NCBI RefSeq assembly: GCF_020404405.1
Contig: NZ_JAIZDA010000006.1
Location: 1 to 64,000 of the forward strand
Origin: Novosphingobium sp. FKTRR1
GTDB taxonomy: Bacteria; Pseudomonadota; Alphaproteobacteria; Sphingomonadales; Sphingomonadaceae
Length of the DNA stretch: 64,000 nucleotides
Reading direction: 5' to 3'
Positions 60,701 through 64,000 of the stretch are shown piece by piece. Each line of letters begins with the position of its first letter. Positions within the stretch are counted from its first letter, which is position 1. The notes under the pieces were generated by a model. The model saw nothing but the letters and a program-made list of their open reading frames with translations, had not been told where the DNA came from and did not search any database. A program made the translations under genes and the position numbers.

Positions 60701-61945
60701 CTGTGGCGGCTGTCCGGGGTCGAAGTGTTCGACCTGACCGGGCCATTGGGTGCCGCCGCCGACATTACCGGAACCATCGACAATCCGGTCATTTCAGGCG
60801 CGCTCGCCACGAAGGCGCTGCGGGTGCAAAGCTCGCTTACCGGATCGGATATCCGCGATATCGAGGCGGTCGGCAGCTTTCACGATTCGCGTCTGGCGCT
60901 GCAACGCTTTGCCGGAACCACGCCCGGCGGCGGCAAAGTCAGCGGCAGTGGCACCATCGATCTGTCGGACATTGCCACCAACGGTGTCGCGCTCGATCTG
61001 CGACTGGCCGCAACCCACGCGCAACTGATCAACCGGCCAGAGATGGCCGCGACCGTGACCGGCCCGTTGCGCGTGGTGTCGACCGGCATTGGCGGCACGA
61101 TTGCCGGGCGGGTCCACATCGACGGCGCGCGCTGGACGCTGGGCCGGGCGGGTGCGGCGCTCGACCTGCCGACCATCGCCACGACCGAGATCAATGGTCG
61201 TGCCGACATTGCCCCGCCGCGCGCGCGCAACACGCCTTGGCGGTTCCTGATCGATGCGGCGGGCGCCAACCGCATCGACGTGCGCGGGCTTGGACTCGAC
61301 AGCGAATGGGGCGCCGACGTGCGATTGCGCGGCGACACCGCCAACCCGCAGATCTTCGGGCAGGCCACCGTGGTGCGCGGCGGGTATGAGTTTGCGGGCA
61401 AGCGCTTCGAACTGACGCGCGGGCGCATCCGCTTTACCGGCGAAGTGCCGATCGATCCGCAAGTGGACATCGGCGCCACCGGCGATGCCAACGGCTACAC
61501 CGCCACGATCAGCATTCTGGGATCGGCGCAAAAGCCCGCAATCACCTTCTCCTCGGTGCCCGCTCTGCCCGAGGAAGAAGTGCTCAGCCGCATGCTGTTC
61601 GGCAGTTCGATCACGCAGATTTCCGCGCCCGAAGCGGTGCAACTGGCCGCCGCGCTGGCAAGCTTGCGCGGGGGCGGGGGGCTCGATCCGATCAACAAGC
61701 TGCGCAATGCCATCGGGCTAGACCGGCTGCGCATCGTCAGCCCCGACGCCACCACCGGACAGGGCACCGCGATCGCCGTGGGCAAGTATCTGGGCCGCCG
61801 TATCTTCGTCGAACTCGTCACCGACGGACGCGGATACAGCGCCACCTCGGTCGAATTCCGCATCACCCGCTGGCTGGCCCTGCTCGGCACGCTGTCAACG
61901 ATCGGCGACGAACAGATCAACCTGAAAGCGAGCAAGGATTACTGA
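57716..61945 (+). CDS. tamB: Translocation and assembly module protein TamB (DUF490)
   Basis: This 1409-residue inner-membrane-anchored periplasmic protein has an N-terminal membrane helix (FVQLLLLALVVAGLGAVVL, about 27-45), preceded by a cytoplasmic Thr/Pro-rich stretch. A very long repetitive beta-taco region then forms a hydrophobic groove for lipid transfer. The C-terminal DUF490 domain with VRGGYEFAGKRFELTRGRIRFTGEVPIDPQVDIGA and LSRMLFGSSITQISAPEAVQLAAALASLRGG contacts TamA. The length is typical for the family. It directly follows tamA. A terminator-like inverted repeat overlaps its stop codon. Confidence 0.94.
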   Translation: MADDTTRADPAAPSTPRPPHRGSWRRFFVQLLLLALVVAGLGAVVLDSPLGHRVVADQIATIRPSNGLTIRIGRIEGSLFGKAEVSELVLGDPKGRFLTVPEATLDWRPLTWVRGGGLDIRLLELRRATLLRLPALRPGDPNQPILPDFDIRIDRFAARGLTLAPGVIGERRRLDFTGRADIRGGRAIVSLDGRVGGKDRLMARLDSEPDRDKFDLALDYQAPRDGLLAAITGVRHDVTARVSGKGRFADWRGTAAATSDAHAIADLRIDHHGGRFTIDGTLRPEPVAPAALARALGPQLAVRYDGLFQAGTLDGAFALHGSTFRADAKGQVDLTKNAAHGLAIEAQVPRGDPFVSAPDLQQARISARLDGPFTDLAIAHVVTLDRFRTDGFAAQGLRTAGTAHWDGKVLRLPLALSAAQARTGKAELDQRLVGARITGDLALSAKAINSDNLVVTLKNADARLVLRGDIANGAYALAGKARAQRIPVPSVGEVDALAGVLFKVGKAVPWALQANVSAALPHPTNATIANLAGGWLKARAGLVIGQKLPLQIKRGVLNGPKFDMAFDARMNAQGTSTLTGKGRQSDYGPFSVEGTIASDGPHAALVFADPLPAAGVRDLKVTLEPEGDGFVITAKGDSRLGPLDGLLGLVIPKDGPTRIDVRRFAVFQTETTGALVLGEGGASGKLTVAGGGLNGDVTLAPRDGGQSVLANIDAHNAKFGGDNPIAIGQAKVTVDAQFGNGNSTIQAGVQAQGLSLGRLFIGRLRADATIVNGSGSVTASLAGRRGTRFALQGTAAFQPDKIVAFVAGDYAGQGISMPRRMVLERDGTGDGAGGKGAAADLGWKLNPTQINFGSGAVIASGHVLGGPTQVDLQVSRMPLSVVDIVLPDLGLGGLASGLISYRNDNTGAPSGRAALQVKGLTRSGLVLSSRPLDISLVAALDATRLQARAVAREGSATRGRLQMIVSDLPRGGNVLSRLRGGQLRAQLRYGGPADALWRLSGVEVFDLTGPLGAAADITGTIDNPVISGALATKALRVQSSLTGSDIRDIEAVGSFHDSRLALQRFAGTTPGGGKVSGSGTIDLSDIATNGVALDLRLAATHAQLINRPEMAATVTGPLRVVSTGIGGTIAGRVHIDGARWTLGRAGAALDLPTIATTEINGRADIAPPRARNTPWRFLIDAAGANRIDVRGLGLDSEWGADVRLRGDTANPQIFGQATVVRGGYEFAGKRFELTRGRIRFTGEVPIDPQVDIGATGDANGYTATISILGSAQKPAITFSSVPALPEEEVLSRMLFGSSITQISAPEAVQLAAALASLRGGGGLDPINKLRNAIGLDRLRIVSPDATTGQGTAIAVGKYLGRRIFVELVTDGRGYSATSVEFRITRWLALLGTLSTIGDEQINLKASKDY

Positions 61946-61980
61946 GCGGCGGCCCGGTTCTCTTGCCATGGGCCGCTCAG
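61942..61980. terminator. Inverted repeat overlapping the tamB stop, convergent terminator-like
   Basis: Arms CTGAGCGGC (61942-61950) and GCCGCTCAG (61972-61980) enclose 21 bases. The tamB TGA is inside the first arm, and the glpF stop lies 6 bases beyond the second. No T-run follows on either strand, so it may be a Rho-independent stop of low efficiency or an mRNA-end stabiliser. Confidence 0.45.
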
Positions 61981-61985
61981 CGTGA

Positions 61986-62783
61986 TCAGGCCGCGCTGTT
62001 CCGCGCGGGCAGATAGGGCCGGATCAGCCACTGGTACACGGTCGCACCTGCAACGCCGCCCACCAGCGGTCCGGCGATGGGCACCCACCAATAGTTCAGC
62101 GGAGCGGGGAAGGCCGCAGCGCCCCAGCCGGTGAAGTAGCAGAACAGGCGCGGGCCGAAATCGCGCGCGGGGTTGAGCGGCCACGCTTCAAGATAGCCGG
62201 CGGACGCGCCGATCATCGCGATCAGCAGGCCGATGATCAGCGCGCTGGAATTGGCTTGTGGGGCCTGCGTGTTGTATTCGTCGGTGATCGCGAAAATGCC
62301 GAGCACCAGAATGCCGGTCAGCACGATTTCGTCGACGAAGGCGTGGATCGGGGTGATCCCCGCGCCCGGATGGGTAAAGAACACGCCCGCCGCGCCGCCC
62401 GCTTCGCGCGTCACGCCCTGCGTCAGGTTGTAGGCGTCGATGACCGGGCCATAGAGCAGGTAGACGAGCGCCGCGCCGATGATCGCGCCTGCTACTTGCG
62501 CCAGCCAGTAGGGCACGATCTTGCGCAACGGAAAGTCGCGATAGAGCGCCAGCGCAAGGGTTACGGCGGGGTTGGCATGGGTGCCCGAAACCGCCCCGGT
62601 GACGTAGATCGCGATCGTGACCGCAAGGCCCCAGGTGATGCAAACGCCCCAGTAGGCGAGCTTGTAGGGACTGGGGTCGTAGAGGGTGTACATCGCGGCG
62701 ACCGAATTGCCGATCGTGATGATGATCGCCACGGCCATGCATTCCGAGATGAGTTCGCCGATCAAGGCCTTGCGTTCAGACAT
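61986..62783 (-). CDS. glpF: Aquaglyceroporin (MIP family, GlpF-like)
   Basis: This channel passes water and/or small polyols such as glycerol across the inner membrane. ATG 62783 gives 265 residues with six membrane spans and two half-helices. The two NPA boxes are GTHANPAVTLALAL and LEAWPLNPARDFGPRLF. The Asp after the second NPA (NPARD) is the residue that marks aquaglyceroporins, so glycerol transport is favoured over water alone. The N-terminus MSERKALIGELISECMAVAIIITIGNSVAAM is the family start; the frame to 62906 is a shadow. It lies between tamB (convergent) and the aldehyde dehydrogenase. Confidence 0.93.
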   Translation of the reverse strand: MSERKALIGELISECMAVAIIITIGNSVAAMYTLYDPSPYKLAYWGVCITWGLAVTIAIYVTGAVSGTHANPAVTLALALYRDFPLRKIVPYWLAQVAGAIIGAALVYLLYGPVIDAYNLTQGVTREAGGAAGVFFTHPGAGITPIHAFVDEIVLTGILVLGIFAITDEYNTQAPQANSSALIIGLLIAMIGASAGYLEAWPLNPARDFGPRLFCYFTGWGAAAFPAPLNYWWVPIAGPLVGGVAGATVYQWLIRPYLPARNSAA

Positions 62784-62952
62784 GTATCCCCCCCGATAAG
62801 TACCTGCTGTTCCTGCGCCTTGTCGCGCATGGAACGCACTGCGACCCCAGCCTAGCTGACTGATCCGCGCGCAGATAGAGCAAGTTCTCCGCCGCGTGAC
62901 AAGCATGTGACTGCACGACAGCCGTGGCGCGCCAGGCCATCACGCGGGCAAA

Positions 62953-62990
62953 GGAAAAGCCCGCGCCACCTTGGTGACGCGGGCTTTTCC
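62953..62990 (-). terminator. Strong Rho-independent terminator of the aldehyde dehydrogenase gene
   Basis: Thirteen-base perfect arms GGAAAAGCCCGCG (62953-62965) and CGCGGGCTTTTCC (62978-62990) flank 12 bases. The T/A-containing ends make it work in both directions. It lies 27 bases after the aldehyde dehydrogenase stop. Confidence 0.88.
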
Positions 62991-63016
62991 ATGCCTTGCC
63001 AGCAAAGCGCCAGTCG

Positions 63017-64000
63017 TCAGGCGTTGACGATGGTCTTCACTTCGAGGAAGTCCTTGAGGCCGTGGATACCGCCTTCGCGGCCGTTGCCCGACTGCTTGTA
63101 GCCGCCGAACGAGCCGCCCTTCACGCCGCCCCAGGTGTTCACCGACACCAGACCCGCGCGCAGCTTGCCGACGATCGGCTTGGCCGATTCGGTCGGGCCG
63201 GTGATGGTGGAGGCAAGACCATAGGCCGTACGGTTGGCCAGTTCGATGCCGTCCTCGATCCCGTCATAGGTGGTGATCGTGGCGACCGGACCGAAGGTTT
63301 CCTCGCGGAAGATGGTCATGTCGGGGGTCACGTCGGAGAACACGGTCGGACGGATGAAGTAGCCACGGTTGACGTTGTCGGGCAGGCCGGGGCCGCCTTG
63401 CAGCAGCGTGCCGCCTTCGTCGATGGTGGCGTCGATCAGACCCTGCACCTTGGTCCACTGCGCCTTGTTGACGACCGGGCCGATGTGGCCACCGGCTTCG
63501 GCCGGGCTGCCCACCTGAACGGCGGCAAAGTAGTTCTTCACGAACTCCTCAGCCTCGGCCTTGCGCGAAGCGGGGACGAGGATGCGCGTGGGAGCGATGC
63601 AGCTTTGGCCGGTGTTGGCGATCACGCCCGACAGCGTGCCGGGCAGTTCGGCGGCGAAATCGGCATCTTCGAGGATCAGGTTGGGCGACTTGCCGCCCAG
63701 TTCCTGATGCACCCGCTTGACCGTGTCGGCGGCGTTCTTGGCGATCTGGATGCCCGCGCGGGTTGACCCGGTGAAGCTGACCATTTCGACGTCAGGGTGA
63801 ACCGTCAGCGCCACGCCGACGCCGGGGCCATCGCCCTGCACCAAGTTGAACACGCCCGCCGGAACGCCCGCGGCATGCAGCACCTCGGCGAAGATCTTGG
63901 CGTTGGAGGGGCATTCCTCCGACGGCTTGAGCACCACGGTGTTGCCCGCCAGGATGCACGGCGCGATCTTGGCGCAGATCTGGTTGAGCGGCCAGTTCCA
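63017..64000 (-). CDS. Aldehyde dehydrogenase, N-terminus beyond window edge
   Basis: The frame is open to the right edge, where codons 64000-63938 read WNWPLNQICAKIAPCILAGNT, the usual NWPLNQ block of NAD(P)+-dependent aldehyde dehydrogenases. At least 327 residues are in the window. The catalytic Cys is in NTGQSCIAPTRIL, the general-base Glu in HQELGGKSPNLIL, and FTGSTRAGIQIAKNAADT and FREETFGPVATITTYDGIEDGIELAN are the coenzyme and core motifs. The C-terminus (KDFLEVKTIVNA) is complete. The start and exact substrate are outside view. A strong terminator follows. Confidence 0.95.
   Translation of the reverse strand, partial: WNWPLNQICAKIAPCILAGNTVVLKPSEECPSNAKIFAEVLHAAGVPAGVFNLVQGDGPGVGVALTVHPDVEMVSFTGSTRAGIQIAKNAADTVKRVHQELGGKSPNLILEDADFAAELPGTLSGVIANTGQSCIAPTRILVPASRKAEAEEFVKNYFAAVQVGSPAEAGGHIGPVVNKAQWTKVQGLIDATIDEGGTLLQGGPGLPDNVNRGYFIRPTVFSDVTPDMTIFREETFGPVATITTYDGIEDGIELANRTAYGLASTITGPTESAKPIVGKLRAGLVSVNTWGGVKGGSFGGYKQSGNGREGGIHGLKDFLEVKTIVNA

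Overview
The window is a GC-rich chromosomal segment of an alphaproteobacterium, most likely a sphingomonad (Novosphingobium/Sphingomonas-like). This rests on gene order and protein style: infA-maf-RNase E/G-like-yacG-tRNA-Phe, ispH-thrB-rnhA and argS-SPOR-nagZ-scpA-scpB-tatABC blocks, a TonB-dependent receptor of sphingomonad type, a membrane H+-pyrophosphatase and a Caulobacter-type cpa/tad pilus cluster. The species is an inference; no database search was possible.

Left edge to about 6.98 kb: an integrated mobile element at the 3' end of tRNA-Phe. From the tRNA inward it holds a P4-type integrase with a hairpin over its start codon, an unknown 250-residue protein, an AlpA-like excisionase, a helix-turn-helix/zinc-ribbon protein, a degenerate copy of an integrase 5' end, a second tyrosine recombinase, and a type ISP restriction-modification gene. 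The last is cut off at its 3' end by what looks like an IS5-family insertion whose transposase start is the first feature of the window. The other end of the element lies beyond the left edge.

7 to 21.7 kb: housekeeping genes. infA, maf, a compact RNase E/G-like gene and yacG run into tRNA-Phe with overlapping ends. They are followed by a TonB-dependent receptor with a Gly-rich insertion, a PilZ protein, uvrC, two unknown exported proteins, tesB, hppA, thiL and an unknown membrane-anchored protein.

21.7 to 29.1 kb: an acyl-CoA catabolic cluster. It has a crotonase, two adjacent acyl-CoA dehydrogenase subunits that look like a heteromeric pair, a thiolase, an SDR hydroxyacyl-CoA dehydrogenase, an isomerase-like crotonase, and TetR and MarR regulators. 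Palindromes lie in the promoter regions and suggest local repression. Together the enzymes could run a beta-oxidation-like spiral on an unidentified acyl-CoA.

29.1 to 36.4 kb (minus strand): a Flp/Tad pilus operon cpaA-B-C-D-E-tadB-tadC. The cpaF/tadA assembly ATPase and the pilin gene are absent from their usual places.

36.4 to 64 kb: an alpha/beta hydrolase, a D-arginine-dehydrogenase-like flavoprotein and a YegP-like protein; rnhA/thrB/ispH; a lipoprotein followed by the argS-SPOR-nagZ-scpAB-tatABC block (cell-wall recycling, chromosome segregation, Tat export); an amidohydrolase with a beta-hydroxyacid dehydrogenase; a VanZ-like protein; threonine ammonia-lyase; a leucyl/arginyl-tRNA-protein transferase; tamA-tamB (outer-membrane assembly); a GlpF-type aquaporin; and an aldehyde dehydrogenase that runs off the right edge.

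I found no CRISPR array, rRNA or new phage-defence island. The most unusual material is in the tRNA-Phe element and in the gaps of the pilus operon.
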